Source: Entrophospora sp. SA101
Lineage: Eukaryota > Glomeromycota > Glomeromycetes > Entrophosporales > Entrophosporaceae
NCBI GenBank assembly: GCA_958430865.1
Contig: CAUDNR010000380.1
Span: 59,097-123,096, forward strand
DNA length: 64,000 bases
Reading direction: 5' to 3'
The position numbers and the translations under genes are program-made. Of this stretch, positions 1-10,681 are shown one piece after another (within the stretch, counting starts at the first letter, position 1; each line of letters starts with the position of its first letter). The notes under the pieces are model-generated. The model was not told the DNA's origin. It saw nothing but the letters and a program-made list of their open reading frames with translations, and ran no database searches.

Positions 1-154
1 TACAAAGTAAAATTTTTTTGAAAGATGCTTTATTTTATTATTTTATTTTTTTTGAGGTTACGCAAATATCTTCTAACTTTCTAAATGTCTATTTAAACTA
101 GATCAATTTTTTACATACATTTACTCTGTTTACAGCAATTAACAAACATTTTTC

Positions 155-2672
155 TTAATTTTTCTTAGTATTTTTCTTCTTGTCACTTGATTTTTTTTTG
201 GAGATTACAGAAGGTAAAATACGAGGATCGTAAAAATATGTAAACTTTTTCGGTGAATCAATCAGTGGATCTGCATCATCCATCTTTGCCTTGCGCATAG
301 TTTCCACAGTTTGATTCATTCGCAACTATTTGATTAAGTGAAAAATGACTATAAGATCAGCATAAATAATTAGTATACACTACAAAAAGAATGTTTCACT
401 TACAATCATTTTCAGAATTTTATTCATGCAACAAATCAGCTCGTTTGTCGCAAACTCTGTAGGATATATCATACTTTAAATCTAGAGGTATATACCGTAG
501 AAGTTAATAAGAAGAAATCTTGCATATTAATGTGATGATATTGGATTTCACAAACCTTGGTAGAGATATAAAGTTGGTTATCAACCAATCTAGTTACATA
601 CGTATCTATATGATTGTCTGAGTAAATAAAATAAATTTTAGGTATCAAGATTATTTATGTATTTTCTTTCTATTTGAATTTATAACATACCAGAGATTAC
701 AAAGGCTATAAAATCCATCTCAAAAATTTTTTCCTTTTTTGAGGTGGGGAGATTGTCATACGTATAATAGATTTCATATATATTTTCCCGAAGGCTCTTG
801 TTTGTGTCAAGATCATATTTAACTATATCTTGTATTAAACCATCCTTTGCAATCTCTACATTTCCTATTAAGAAAATATTATATTATAAGAATGAAAGGT
901 TTGATTATGTTGAGCTACTTAACATCGGCTATACTCACCAGGCTCGACTTTGAGAATGTCATCACGAAAGTAAATATCTGGTTGTTTTGCACGTAAATTT
1001 GCATCAACTTCATGTAATGCAAACAATGAACTTTCAGAAGATGAACCAGCTCGAAGAGTACGAAAATATTGAAGGGCCAAACGATCAATGAGAGAATAGT
1101 AAATTGATGCCGATTTATGACTTCGCTATTTATCTTAATTAAAGGATTTTTTATCTTTGAAGATAATTCTATATAATCTAACCTAATATATGGTGTAACA
1201 AATTACTAATTATTAATAATCTATATCGGCTAGATTAATATAATAATATAACTAACTATAAATCAATTAATTCAATTTTAAATTTGCTTACCAATTATCA
1301 ACAGTTGATAAGATCCATTTCTTTTGATAAAAGTATGGATCGTTAAGATCTAATTTTTGTTGCATTGATAATTGCATTTTTCTCAATGATAGTACCGTAT
1401 GATTTTTCATTAATTTTTTAAGCATTAATTTTAATTCTATTGGCAGTCCCACAGCACCATGAGAGTAACAAATTTCCACCAACTCCTCAAAGTCTTCTAA
1501 TTTCATATATCCATTTAAAAGCCAACCATTGCTTTTATCAAGAATTAGATGATTCCCACTCCAGAAACTATTGTGAGGTATATGATCCAGAAGATCTTTT
1601 ACAATTGTTCCGCTTTTGAGTATAAAGCACAATCTCGAAGAGTAAGATGATTGTGCGATTGAATATTCTTTTAATAACTGCAGTGATGAGAATGGTGTTG
1701 GACTAGATGGTACGTGTAAATCACTATATTCATCACCTTGATTTTACTCATTCTTGTGATACTCCATCTTTTGGCAATTACCCTTTGTTTGCTCCAAAAC
1801 GTGGTCTTTAAAGTGACGTATTTTTCTTTTGGAACTGTTGATTTCCTCAATCAGGGATGTTTCAATATTTGTCTGAAAATTAGGGAGACTAATAAGATTA
1901 TTGAAGCACTAAGTAATAAGGATCCAATCTTGAATTACCTTGGTTTGCAGTTCGCTTAATGTTAAATGTATTTGAGACTCTGCTATATCTTTGCTTCTTT
2001 CCCAAATAATCTTGTTAATCTGTGATGATTCATTCTTTTATGGTTGATAAAAAAATTAGAGAATAGAGAGAACTGATGAATGATACATGGCATTTTTTAT
2101 GGACATCGGTCAGTAGGGATATACACGTAAAAGAATCACATATAATAAGTGAAGCTATCACGCTTCTCCTCCCCATCGGGTTAAGAAAGCATCAAAACCC
2201 TCCTCGAAAGCATCGAGGGGCGTAGTGACATGCAACCTTGCCTGACGTCTCATTTAAAGATGAAAATTTCAATTAAATGTCACCTTTGAGACTTAAAGAA
2301 AAAATCAACTGTAACTAATTGCAACCAATTGCACACGAACTGACCTTAAAATTAAGTTGTTTCTTCAACAAGTATGCCTTATCCGCTATTCTTTTATCAG
2401 ATGCTCTGGCGAGAATCGCCAATTCGTTGCCCAACGCAGAATGTGCTAGATCCTGTCTTCTATATAGACTCGGGTTTTTCTGAATCCAAAATATATCGAA
2501 TGATTCAACTGACCAGTTTTGGAAACTCGTACCTGTCCAATATTCTACAAATCGGAAGTTGATAAATATCCCAAAATGTGCAAGCAATTATAGGTGAAAA
2601 AAAAACCTCACCTTCATGATAAAGATTAGGCGGAAGAACCACATCATTTTTTGCTGAATTAGATTTCGTCAT
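155..2672 (-). CDS. Unrecognised multi-exon gene, partly coiled coil
   Basis: Coding exons can be followed on the minus strand from an ATG at 2672 (MTKSNSAKNDVV) to a TAA at 155 after a Lys-rich tail. Clear blocks are 2565-2354 (QDLAHSALGNELAILARA), about 2250-2190 (ends LTRWGGE), 2035-1800 (a heptad-rich stretch around SLIEEINSSKRKIRHF), 1700-1288 (LEDFEELVEICYSHGAVGLP), 1125-945 (SLIDRLALQYFRTL), 866-690 and 330-155. Several donors and acceptors join in frame, but two junctions do not: the 2190 block ends in TGA, and there is a TAA near 1745 that only a 24-bp intron would remove. It may be one gene of about 500-600 codons, two genes, or a damaged copy. I recognise no family. That it is coding is fairly sure; the model is not. 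Confidence 0.45.
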
Positions 2673-2719
2673 TTTTTTTAAGATAAAAGGTTAAAAAAAA
2701 ACGCGTTAATTAAAAAAAA

Positions 2720-4708
2720 TATATGGGATTTGGACTTTTGGACAAGGAAAATCGACCCCTCAGCTATTTTTTTTTTTTGAGTAATCATTGATCAAAATTC
2801 AACCAATAAAATTTGTTACTATTTTTAGATTTTTTTTTGTGCGCAAAAATTTTCAAAAAAAAATTTTATCATCATCGTAATAATATTTAATAAAAATTTT
2901 TTTTAAACAAATTTTATATCTTTTTCTTTTTTATTAAATTGATATGGAAGTACTTTAGAAAATTTGCCTTTAGATTCAAATATAAGACCAACATATGATT
3001 TGATAGAATTAGGCTTAGAAGATTATGAAGAAAATGAATTAATTCTTGATACCATACATAATTTAATGATATTTTTTCAAGAAAATAAGTGTAATTGTAA
3101 AACCACAAAAATAGATTTAAGGACTTGTTATGAGAAAGTAAATTTTAAGCAATTTTTTGAAAGACATCTTCAACTGTGTGCATTAGAAAAAAATGAACTA
3201 GAATTATTTGTAAAAGCTCAATTAATGTCCTTTGAAACAACCAGTGAAAAGTCAGTTATACATATACATAGATATAATTTTAATTATAATTTACCTTTAT
3301 GTCAGCCAGTATATATAAAATTATGTGGGATTACTGAATATATGCTTAAAACCTTGCAAGATGATTTGCAGACTAATGGATTATCAGAGAGACTTCATAA
3401 AAACATTGGACATGTGCCTAAAATTGAATCCTGTGCTCAAGTTGATTTAGAAGTTGGATTAATGGTTAAACAATTTTTGTTGCAATATGGAGACATATTT
3501 GGATTATCATCACCAATGCATCATTTTGATGATTCTGATGCCTTTATATATCTTCCAATAGGGAAAACATATACTTCAGTATATAATTAATTTAAACCCC
3601 ATTTTTATGTTGAGCATGATGAAAATATACAAATAATTTCCAATAGAACTTTTCAAAGATTATGGCATGAATAAGTCCCAATTATTAAATTTCAATCTCC
3701 AGCAAGTGATCTTTGTGACAATTGTGAGATTTTTAAAGCAAAAATGATAGTTGCAAAATCTGATATGAAGATTATGAAAAAATAAAAAAGGAATATGGAG
3801 AACACCATAAACTTGCATATCATGAACGTATGCATTATAATAATAATATAGAAAAAAGTAAAACTGATTCATCATTTCTACATATCTGTTATGATTGAGC
3901 TCAGAATGTTGGCATCCCATATTCGCCTCAACAAGTTGGATCAATTTATTTTAAAACACCATTTGCTGTAAATATTTTTGGTGTTTGTAAAACAGGAGAA
4001 GAAAATTGTCAACTAAATTACATAATTGCTGAAAATGAGTTTCCTTTTGGGGTGCTAATACAACATTAAACATGGCATTTAATTCTCTTAAAGAATTTTC
4101 CATAGATGATGTAAAAATTTTACAAATAACTTGTGATAACTGCACTGCACAAAATAAGAATAACTAAACTCTTTGGTTTTGGTCATGGTTGATGATGTTT
4201 GGTTGGTTTGATGAAATTATAATTAATTTTATGATTCCTGGACACACCAAGTTCATCTGTGACTCATTTTTTGGCAAAATTAAAAAATTATACAGAAACC
4301 AATCTGTAAACATTGTTGGTGATATTGAAAATATTGTTATTAATTCATCTAAAGGTAATGAAGCAATTAGATGTAATAGTGAATTAGATTGGGTATGGCA
4401 TGATTTTAACTCATTTTTAATTTTGTTTTAAAAAAGATGATATTGGAAAAGTTTATGCTTCAAAAGAATCAAATGGAATTGAAAATTCTTTTTTACTTTT
4501 AAAAAATAATTTTGACTTTATTGATCATTCAGAGGTTCTTCCAGTGGCATCATTATCAGAAAAAAGAAAAGAATACTTGTATTCAAAAATTTGTCAGCAT
4601 GTTAGTGAACCATATAAAGATGTTTATTGTTCAGAATCATATAAATAAAGATCTCGATTTTGGTCCTGAGACCCCAGAGGTTGATTTTCCTAGTCCAACT
4701 CCCATATA
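2720..4708 (+). mobile_element. DUF7869-type DNA transposon with degenerate TIRs
   Basis: The ends are imperfect inverted repeats. Position 2720 starts TATATGGGATTTGGAC, followed at 2746 by GGAAAATCGACC. The reverse complement of 4708 starts TATATGGGAGTTGGACTA, followed by GGAAAATCAACC. Between them lies a plus-strand DUF7869-like reading frame with stops and frameshifts. The target duplication is unclear because the flanks are A/T runs. The same terminal sequence recurs at 63682-63842 and at about 8985-9032, so it is an element family in this genome. Confidence 0.7.
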
Positions 4709-4735
4709 GAATATAGAAATTCTGTTGCGACAATG
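2964..4735 (+). pseudogene. DUF7869-like transposase-type protein, degenerate
   Basis: An intact 208-codon frame (2964-3590) is followed in shifting frames by pieces typical of the DUF7869 family: a PQQVGSIYFKTP-like block near 3925-3960, IFGVCKTGE near 3975, a DNCTAQNKNN block near 4137-4165, and IPGHTKFICDSFFGKIKKLY near 4230-4290. The C-terminal part has SEKRKEYLYSKICQHV near 4558-4605. DUF7869 has a DDE/RNase H-like layout and is commonly carried by repeats in Glomeromycotina. That is family knowledge from memory. The frame is broken at the stop near 3590, again near 4165 (TAA after KNN) and at about 4430. The copy lies between matching TIRs, so it is best read as a dead transposon. Confidence 0.7.
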
Positions 4736-5005
4736 GAAGTGATTTTCAAGGAATTATAAATTTTTTGAAATCAGCAAAATTTTTTCTTTACATCTTGGTA
4801 TAATTTGATTAAATCAATCAAATTGATTTTGGTAGGTTATATTAGAAGTGAAGGTTCAAAGTTTTCATGATTTACGTGGGTTGTACAAAAAGTTTTGAGA
4901 AAATGCATGTAACTTTATAAATTTGAAGGCAATTGATTTGGAAATTTTTTTAAATAAAAGACAGAGTTCCCATCTTTCAAATAAAAAAGGCAAATATTTT
5001 TTTGG

Positions 5006-5180
5006 TTGCTAATTATTGAGATATTAAATTTTAAAGATTAACAACAAAAACAACTGGAGATTTTTGTCATAAGGTACATAACTTGATGATTTTAAGTGTA
5101 ATAAATAAAAAAAAGATTACTTTCTTTTACCAGTTAGTTATTGAGATATTGAATTTTAAAAATTATCAACAAAAACAAGC
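5006..5180 (+). repeat. Imperfect direct repeat inside the mariner left arm
   Basis: A block TTGAGATATT.AATTTTAAA followed by AACAAAAACAA at 5015-5052 recurs at 5141-5177, about 125 bp apart. A copy of the subterminal motif ACTTGATGATTTT sits between them (about 5085). It lies beyond the transposase stop, so it is part of the element's non-coding arm. Confidence 0.6.
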
Positions 5181-5223
5181 CTTGTACATTGGTTATCTAA
5201 AAGGTTGAAAAAAGCTAAAATAA

Positions 5224-6277
5224 CTAATGCATTCCTTCTAAATAGTTTCCATCATTATCTATGCATTTTTGTAGCCTATTTTTCCAATTTTCAAATGATT
5301 TCTGATAGTCCTCTTTTGTGATGCCATCTGTGATTGCTTGAATTGCATGTGCAAGATTTTCAATATGATCAAAATGCAGATTTTTTAGCTCTTTTTAATT
5401 CTAGGAAATAGAAAAAAGTCACAAGGAGCTAAATCTGGGCTATATGGAGGGTGGGGGAGCGAAATAATTTTTTCTTCTTCTAAATACTCTATTACAATTT
5501 TTGATTTGTGTGGAGCAGCATTGTCATGATGCATCATCACATTCTTACTGTTTTTCTATTTTTTAATTCTTTATATTTTGAAAATACAATAGGCAATACA
5601 TTTGTTCTATAAAATGTGCCATTTACAGTCTGACCTTTTGGTACAACAATTCTTGCCACAACACCTTCTATTGAGAAAAAAACACAAAACATCCTTTTTT
5701 AGCATTTTGTGCAGTTCTGGCAATTTGCAGCTGATTTTCCCCACTTTTAACCCATGTTTTATTTGATTCTTTACTTGGTACAGTATAAAAATAAAACCAA
5801 GTTTCATCACCTGTGATAATATTATTAAGTCCCATTATCAAGGATTCCTAACAATTGCTTAGAAATTTCAACCCAATATTTTTTATTTTCAACAGTTAAA
5901 ACATGCGGGACCCATTTTTTACAAATTTTATGAACTTTTAATTCATTATGTAAAATACTTTGAATACTTCCTCTAGAAATACCTACATTCTCTTCAATAG
6001 CTGTAATTGTCATATGAGGATCGTCACTAATTAAATCATCAACTTTTGCAATGTTTTCAAGGGTGGAAGTTTCTTGAGGATGTCCAGAACATGAATCATC
6101 TTCAACATTGTTTTTTCCACTTTCAAATGCTTCAATCCAATGATAAATAGATGCTAAAGATACTGCATTAGACCTCTCAGCAACCTGTAATTCCTGTTGA
6201 ATTTGTTTAGCTGGTTTGCTATTTTTCCAGCTAACAAAAATGTAGTATCTTTGGTATTCACATTTTGAATTTTCCAT
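5224..6277 (-). pseudogene. Mariner transposase, frameshifted
   Basis: The first 150 codons (6277-5825) are an intact N-terminal DNA-binding part: a helix-turn-helix around SIYHWIEAFESGKNNVEDD, the linker SGHPQETSTLENIAKVDDLI, and a second HTH (MTITAIEENVGISRGSIQSI). The catalytic part follows in another frame, starting with the mariner hallmark TGDETW, then a degraded HDNA.PH block near 5530, a PPYSPDLAP-like block near 5445, and a C-terminus ending KNRLQKCIDNDGNY at 5224. One extra G near 5835 and one extra T near 5668 break the frame, with stops beyond 5570. It is a member of the HTH_48 plus DDE mariner family and is non-functional. Confidence 0.88.
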
Positions 6278-6463
6278 TTGTTTATACTGGCAAACTTTAA
6301 AAATTTATAACTTAACAACAAATGACTCAATTTGAATGATTTTTTTTTTATTTAAAAGATTGTGGCTTAAGGGTTTTTTATTCCCATTTTTACTTTTATT
6401 AAAGAAAAGATCATCAAGTTACATGTATTTTCTCAAACTTTTTGTACAACCCACATATTTAGA

Positions 6464-6598
6464 CTATACATGGGATGGTAGTTATTTTGCCAAAAACGTA
6501 ATATGTAATACGTAATTACATAATTACATAATTACTTAATTACTAATATTAAATATGAAATTAATTACAGGTGATAAAATCAATTACCATCCCATGTA
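6464..6598. mobile_element. MITE, hAT-like, 8-bp flanking repeat TATTTAGA
   Basis: The left end TACATGGGATGGTA (6467-6480) is the exact reverse complement of the right end TACCATCCCATGTA (6585-6598). The direct repeat TATTTAGA occurs at 6456-6463 and 6599-6606, as expected of an 8-bp hAT target duplication. The interior is short and AT-rich (tacataattacataattac units) and non-coding. Confidence 0.7.
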
Positions 6599-6891
6599 TA
6601 TTTAGATTTGTTAATGTAAATTTTTTTAAAAAATTTTCTTTATTGTTAAGGTTTCCTTAAAAGTCTCTTTCTCAGTCAGCAATATTATTATCTAATTCTT
6701 TGCTGAATTAAATTTTGCAAACAATCTCAACAGCAAAATTTAATGATTTCTTGTTCTTCTTCATCCCATCAATTAACAGTTGAACCTTTTTTTATATTAT
6801 GACAACTTTTCTATTCATGGTTGTTTGTTTAAACTATGTTTTTAAAGAAGTTTTACAAAAAAAAAAAAAGATTAATATTGTAATAATAAGA

Positions 6892-7047
6892 TTATTTTTC
6901 TTCCAAAGGTCTCTGTCTATTGTTTTGTAATTGTACATCCTCATCCTGCTTTCTTTTCGTAATGTTTATGATTTTTCTTTTTTCTTGGTAAATTTCATAG
7001 GTAATTCTTTCTCTTCTTAGATAAGCTTGTAAGGTGCAATTTTTCAT
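6892..7047 (-). other. Small basic ORF, 51 codons, unknown
   Basis: An open frame from ATG (7047) to TAA (6892) encodes a lysine/arginine-rich peptide (starts MKNCTLQAYLRRERITYEIY). It sits in repeat-rich DNA and has no family I recognise. It is possibly a scrap of a transposon gene. Confidence 0.25.
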
Positions 7048-7127
7048 ATTAACTATTTTTATATAGGGATAGTTCTATATATTAATATCACTTAACAAAT
7101 AAAACTAATTGTGATGTTAAACCAACA

Positions 7128-7225
7128 ATATTGATCCCTGAAAATTTTGGTAATACAAATGTTCACTTTGTTTGGTTTTGTTGCAGTATGCCCATATGTT
7201 CATGCTGTTACATAAATGGTGATAT
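7128..7225 (-). repeat. Dispersed repeat, copy 1 (see 46005-46095)
   Basis: On the minus strand this segment reads ATATGGGCATACTGCAACAA, then AAGTGAACATTTGTATTAC and TTTTCAGGGATCAA. The plus strand at 46017-46085 carries the same order with few differences (ATATGGGACATATTCAACAA, AAGTGAACATTTGTATTAC, TTTCAGGGATCAA). Similarity stops on both sides. It is probably a fragment of an unclassified interspersed element. Confidence 0.55.
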
Positions 7226-7822
7226 TGGCATTGGTGGTATTGGTCTCTTTTAATACTATGTAAAAAAATTATAAATGTTAATGATACCTCAATGATATTT
7301 AGTGAAACCCTTAGTAAGAAACATATTTACTATTTGTATTTAGTGATGAATTGGATGTTGTTGATAAAGACTCTTAAATAATTAAATAATTAATTAAAAT
7401 CTTTCATATCTAAAAACTATATTTTACATGTTCTTCTATCCTTTTTTTTTTTTCATAAATAAAAATTATTAATCACTGAAAAATGTTCTTTTAAACATTC
7501 TTTTAATTTAGGATTAATGTAGAAAAATTTGAATTGGCACTTTTATTAGCAATATCCTCATTTACTTTATCCCAATCAATATTTTAGGAACACTAATTTG
7601 ATTTAGATGATTTTTGCAAAGTTCTTTGAATCTGAACTAAAGTTACGCCTAATGACTATGTACAAGATGTTGTTGGGATGTGGATCAAACCAAGAGACCA
7701 GCTATTAGGGAGCTTTGGTGATTTTCTCATAATATAATGAAATTAGCAGTGATTGTGGTGACTGTAATAATAATAATAATAAGTAGTAGTAATTATCTTA
7801 ATAAGAGTAATAATAATAGTAA

Positions 7823-8008
7823 TTCCACAAATCACATCCATTAGGATATTGTACAAGTAGAATATTAAATGATGAATTTTCTAAATTGAATTTAAAAAGC
7901 AATGATAGTTTATTAAGTGGCCTTGATGTTAATGAATATACATGCAACCCAAATTGGTTTGGTGATTTTGATGGTCAAAATTATTCCAATTTTGATGGTA
8001 GAAAGTAG
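7823..8008 (+). other. Short ORF remnant, unknown
   Basis: An open frame of about 60 codons without a starting ATG contains LNLKSNDSLLSGLDVNEY and NPNWFGDFDGQNYSNFDG, and ends in TAG at 8008. The amino-acid use looks coding rather than random, but I recognise no family. The surrounding 7.2-8.3 kb is otherwise AT-rich, with trinucleotide (AAT)n stretches and no other gene signal. Confidence 0.3.
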
Positions 8009-8398
8009 AAATTAATTACGGCATTCACTATTAAAAACATAAGTGTATATTAATGAAATATTTTAATAAGGCAAATTGAGTAGTTGGTTAATTAATTGAA
8101 CTTATCATTTTAAATATGATTTTTTTTATTAATTAATTGAATTTATCAACTAAATATGATTATTTATTAATTAACTATGATAATAATAGTAATAATAATA
8201 ATAAGTAGTTGATAGGGTTAAAGTTGGAGAATTGGGTGGGTAAGATAATTATTTTCACCATTTATTAATTATTTTTTATTATCTTTAATAAGGCTCCAAA
8301 CAAATCAATGAAATTCGAATTCAATTCAAATCAAATCACTTAATTTTTGATTCATTTCATTCAAATCGAATTGAATACATCAGGAAATTTTTCTGATG

Positions 8399-8570
8399 CA
8401 GATTTATGTAATTATTACACTATTTACGTAAGTTTACAGCGGGCCCGTAATATTATGCAAATAAGCATACAAAAATTATGCAATTATTACATCGAGTGTA
8501 AATATTACATAATTTTTATGCAAATATTACAACTTTACATATTAAAATTTACAGACGTAATATTGCGGCA
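8399..8570. mobile_element. Small insertion with internal palindromic repeats
   Basis: About 170 bp is flanked by imperfect 17-bp direct repeats, aGGAAATTTTTCTGATG (8382-8398) and gGGAAAATTTTCTGATG (8571-8587). The interior is built of inverted units such as GCATACAAAAATTATGCAAT and its partner around a centre at about 8494 (TCGAG), plus repeated TTTACAG and CGTAATATT. This looks like a non-autonomous element that landed in a DUF7869 coding sequence. Confidence 0.45.
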
Positions 8571-8720
8571 GGGAAAATTTTCTGATGATGGTCAATTAAA
8601 TATTTTTGAGGCTGCTCCATTAACAGAAGAAAGAAAAATATATTTGTATACAAAAATTCACCAGCATGTACAAGACCCACTTAAAGATATTCTTTGTCCA
8701 GAACCTAGTACTTATTTAAA
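8571..8720 (+). pseudogene. DUF7869 transposase-type protein, C-terminal scrap
   Basis: The frame reads PLTEERKIYLYTKIHQHV followed by QDPLKDILCPEP. It is collinear with ASLSEKRKEYLYSKICQHV and SEPYKDVYCSE of the copy ending near 4640. The open frame runs on to 8958 in hydrophobic, AT-driven sequence that is probably not protein. The upstream part of the gene is absent, and a repeat-rich insertion (8399-8570) separates a short GNFSDA piece from KFSDDG. Confidence 0.6.
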
Positions 8721-9223
8721 TTTAATTTGTTATTCATTTATTATTATTTCAATATGTATTTTTATAACATTCATTAATTTATTTTATAATAAACGTACAT
8801 TTTATTTTTTAATTAAATTATTGCGTGTAACAATAAAAAATGGGGTATGTAGATCGCGTGCAAATTACTTTAAAAAGGTATCCGGCCTACAATTCTCCAT
8901 TTTTTTATTAAGCAAACAGGGTCTAATATTTTTGCCAATTATAATCTTTATGTTATAGATCAATATTATGTAAAAAAAATTTTTTTGGTCATATGAGGTC
9001 GAAACCCTTTTTTGCTAGAAAAGCTCCCATATAATGATTGTGAATTTTAATTTTTGCAATTTGGTTTCTAAGCCAGTTCATTTTTTTTTACCTAATATTG
9101 TTGATAAGAATATTGTTAGCATAAGAACCAATAGAGATAAATGCTTGTTTGGATGAATTTGGCACTTTATATAATAGTCAAAGAACCAATCTAGTGGTTG
9201 TTATGAACTGTTCTAAAATTTTT

Positions 9224-9390
9224 GGGGTCATTGAGAAAATGAGTCAATTTTTTTGGTACACAAAATTTCATTAAAATAAAAATGAGGATATTTCTAAGCT
9301 GAAAAGATTCGCCACCTCAAAACACATATAACTGCATTATTATCTCAAAAATGATAAAAAGAAATTGACTCACTTTCTCAGATGGCTCCC
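9224..9390. mobile_element. MITE with GAGAAAnTGAGTCAATTT ends
   Basis: Left end 9232-9250 reads TGAGAAAATGAGTCAATTT. The right end (reverse complement of 9361-9381) reads TGAGAAAGTGAGTCAATTTC. About 160 bp in total, non-coding interior. The outermost bases (GGTCAT against GAGCCATC) are only partly conserved, so exact borders are uncertain. Confidence 0.6.
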
Positions 9391-10234
9391 TATTTAAATG
9401 TTTGCTTATTAGTAACATCTTTAGAAGAAGAAGGGAAAAGAAGAGAAAGAAAATGATTATAGGATATGATAAGAATGAAAATTTATAATGATCTTCTAGG
9501 ACTTTTAAAAGAATCTGATTCTTATGCAAATCACAGTTGGAATAAACCATGATATTAAAATTTATAGAGCACATTATCCACAAGATCACCTTATTTCAAT
9601 GTTCCTTTATTAAATAATTTAATTAGAAAATCTGATGGAAAAATAGTTCTCCAAAAACATTTAGAATTGTTTTAAAGTAAGCTTTTAATATTTAATAGTT
9701 GATTTGCCTAACAAGCAATTAATAACAATAATTTGTTTATCTTCTTTCTATAGTAAGTTGTTTTATAAGATACGTTTATGATGGAATTATCAATCTTTAT
9801 CCAATTGAAGCTCCTTTGGGCTTGCAACGAATTATGTCCAAATGAATTGTTTAAGAAATTGCAGGAATTGTTGACCAAAAAAGCAATGGATTGCATTCAT
9901 AACAGTATGAATCATTAATATTAGCGTAATGAAGTGATTTATTGCTCAAATCTATATTAGGAAAAAAAAACCAATTTATAAATAGAGAATTGGAATTATG
10001 TCCTTCAATGGAGAATTGTCTAAATTCTGAATTAGTAACAAGAAATGATATTGTTGAATGGGATGATAGAGATTTTATGAAACTAAAAAGATATACATGC
10101 TTGAACTAATTAAATGTTATCAAATTTCTTCAAATGATTTATATAATTATGTCAATTCCTTTGAGTAAAAATAGTTGTTTGATTAAATCACCCAAAAGTT
10201 TTTTTGTCATACTAGAACAATTTTATTTGATATA
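9391..10234. other. Repeat-rich DNA with short degenerate ORFs
   Basis: A plus-strand scrap near 9478-9530 (YNDLLGLLKESDSYANHSWN) and one near 9597-9674 (NVPLLNNLIRKSDGKIVLQK) look like decayed protein sequence interrupted by stops. I recognise no family. No RNA gene or intact ORF was seen. Confidence 0.3.
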
Positions 10235-10382
10235 CACTGCCTCCACAAAAGTTTCGGTCACCCCAAATTTATTAATTGCACAAAAATGTATAATAATAAT
10301 ATAAAATTTTATATCTCTAGCTTTTATGAGTAATAAAAAAACAAACTCCCGATCATTTTTGGAAACTTTTGGGAAGGCAGTG
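10235..10382. mobile_element. Tc1/mariner-type MITE, TA target duplication
   Basis: Left end CACTGCCTCCACAAAAGTTT; right end reverse complement CACTGCCTTCCCAAAAGTTT. TA sits on both sides (10233-10234, 10383-10384). 148 bp with no ORF. The TIR resembles those of Tc1/pogo-class elements. Confidence 0.75.
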
Positions 10383-10681
10383 TATGCAGAAATTTTAATA
10401 TTAATATGTTTGCAATTTTCAAATTATTAATTATTATTTATTATATAATAATAAAGGAAGAATAATAAAAATAATGAAGGATTTAAATGTTATTTGTTGC
10501 AATATTAGTTGAAACAAACACCAAAAAAATTTATTTGCTTGATACAACTTGCTTGATCGTTCCTTCCTCTACTATTACTAAATTACTACTAGGGTATTAG
10601 TATTATCGCTGTTATAATTAACTATGCACTGATATTGTATCAGTTTGGTCAGATTTTATCATCTTAACATCTGTGTCAATT

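Larger units (their letters stand above)
4875..6455 (-). mobile_element. Tc1/mariner element, full length, TA target duplication
   Basis: The left end from 4875 reads cGTGGGTTGTACAAAAAGTT. The reverse complement of the right end (6455) reads tGTGGGTTGTACAAAAAGTT, and the match runs on for about 40 bp with two differences and one indel. TA flanks both ends (4873-4874 and 6456-6457), the expected mariner target duplication. It holds a minus-strand transposase (5224-6277). The left arm also has an internal direct repeat of about 120 bp. TIR conservation suggests fairly recent insertion, though the transposase is frameshifted. Confidence 0.88.
8345..9032 (+). mobile_element. DUF7869 element fragment (3' end with right TIR)
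   Basis: Only the tail of a second DUF7869 element remains. It comprises the last coding stretch (8570-8720) and a right terminus at about 8985-9032 (GAGGTCGAAACCC...CTAGAAAAGCTCCCATATA). That terminus aligns with the right terminus of the 2720-4708 element (GAGGTTGATTTTCCTAG...ACTCCCATATA). A left end was not found. Confidence 0.55.

Noticed and set aside
155..1130. RZZ-complex subunit Zwilch or a centromere protein
   Set aside because: A loose helical resemblance was considered, but no conserved block aligned convincingly; left as unknown.
8281..8375. Inverted GAATTCGAATTC-type repeats as an element end
   Set aside because: Matches are short, AT-simple and not paired at a defined spacing.
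8721..8958. Hydrophobic tail of the 8347 ORF as a membrane protein
   Set aside because: Lies past the end of DUF7869 homology and consists of AT-driven Phe/Ile/Tyr codons; it is probably non-coding read-through.
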